From Paraglaciecola arctica BSs20135 (GTDB lineage: Bacteria; Pseudomonadota; Gammaproteobacteria; Enterobacterales; Alteromonadaceae), in assembly GCF_000314995.1 (NCBI RefSeq), contig NZ_BAEO01000010.1, positions 124,001-188,000 on the forward strand: a stretch of 64,000 nt of DNA, read 5' to 3'. Shown piece by piece: positions 63,762 to 64,000 of the stretch; positions within the stretch are counted from its first letter, which is position 1; each line of letters starts with the position of its first letter. The notes beneath the pieces were generated by a model. That model did no database searches and was not told where the DNA came from. It worked only from the letters and a program-made list of their open reading frames with translations. The position numbers and the translations under genes were made by a program.

Positions 63762-64000
63762 TCATGTTTGATAATCTCTAGTAAAATCAAACTCATTCAT
63801 AAAACTTTTAAAATAGAAATTATTGAGAGGTTTAGAGATCAGATAACCTTGAATAAAATCACAGTTTAATGATTTTAATATTTTTAACTGGTTACACGTC
63901 TCTACGCCTTCAGCCACTACTTTATAACCGAGTTTGTGCGACATATTAATGATTGATTCAACTATGACTCTGTTTGATTTCACTTGATTATCTAATTGCC
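63762..64000 (-). CDS. EAL-domain c-di-GMP phosphodiesterase, C-terminal part (cut by right edge)
   Basis: The minus-strand frame is open to the window end and gives about 78 residues: ...NRVIVESIINMSHKLGYKVVAEGVETCNQLKILKSLNCDFIQGYLISKPL. VVAEGVET and DFIQGYLISKP are the late EAL motifs (the catalytic Glu of EGVE and the QGY segment). It is the C-terminal end of a cyclic-di-GMP phosphodiesterase or of a GGDEF-EAL protein; the EAL motif itself lies outside. Its stop is 12 bases from that of the DUF2721 gene, so the two are convergent. Confidence 0.88.
   Translation of the reverse strand, partial: QLDNQVKSNRVIVESIINMSHKLGYKVVAEGVETCNQLKILKSLNCDFIQGYLISKPLNNFYFKSFMNEFDFTRDYQT

Overview
The window looks like chromosomal DNA of a marine, AT-rich gammaproteobacterium of the Alteromonadaceae type (Paraglaciecola, Glaciecola or Alteromonas). 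This rests on the style of the proteins (five TonB-dependent receptors, DUF3718, DUF2721, an AcuR/AcuI pair, RimO) and was not tested by any search. No rRNA, tRNA, CRISPR array, phage or intact insertion sequence was recognised. A partial alpha/beta hydrolase runs off the left edge and a partial EAL-domain protein runs off the right edge.

Left part (1-16.2 kb). A truncated TPR protein is followed by a cNMP/CBS/DUF294 signalling protein paired with a DEDDh exonuclease, then a membrane flavin reductase preceded by a perfect FNR-type box. The acrylate-detoxification pair acuR-acuI has two matching TetR-type operators. A DUF3718 secreted protein is followed by a 7-bp repeat and a triplicated ~135-bp repeat. 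An operon for ACAD10/11-type acyl-CoA catabolism follows (histidine phosphatase, acyl-CoA dehydrogenase, aminoglycoside-phosphotransferase-like kinase, MDR reductase), then a TonB receptor and a decayed glutathione peroxidase.

16.3-29.4 kb. A sigma-54 promoter precedes an operon for a MacB-like export system (HlyD adaptor, ATPase, two FtsX-type permeases) that ends with its own NtrC-type regulator and histidine kinase. A FecI/FecR/STN-TonB-receptor cell-surface signalling cassette follows on the minus strand.

29.7-56.4 kb. A 26-kb accessory block lies between two decayed rimO pieces, a 5' piece on the left and a 3' piece on the right, with an intact rimO inside it. It holds two alkaline phosphatases (PhoA-like and PhoD-like), an amino-acid symporter, a homoserine dehydrogenase, an aldehyde dehydrogenase, an aspartate ammonia-lyase, two Lrp/AsnC regulators and a TonB receptor. 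It also holds a complete 2-aminoethylphosphonate (AEP) route: phnW, phnX, an aminophosphonate oxidoreductase, a GntR/UTRA regulator, a transporter and a dedicated TonB receptor. Two matching palindromes of the PhnF/HutC type (TGGTCTAGACCA and a 16-bp near-palindrome) lie upstream of phnW and of the receptor, so the two transcription units can be joined into one regulon. Taken together the block reads as a phosphorus and amino-acid scavenging island.

Right part (56.4-64 kb). A siderophore cassette: TonB receptor, two small membrane proteins and a PepSY protein on one strand, and an enterochelin-esterase-like hydrolase divergently, sharing a near-consensus Fur box. A DUF2721 protein and the partial EAL protein close the window.
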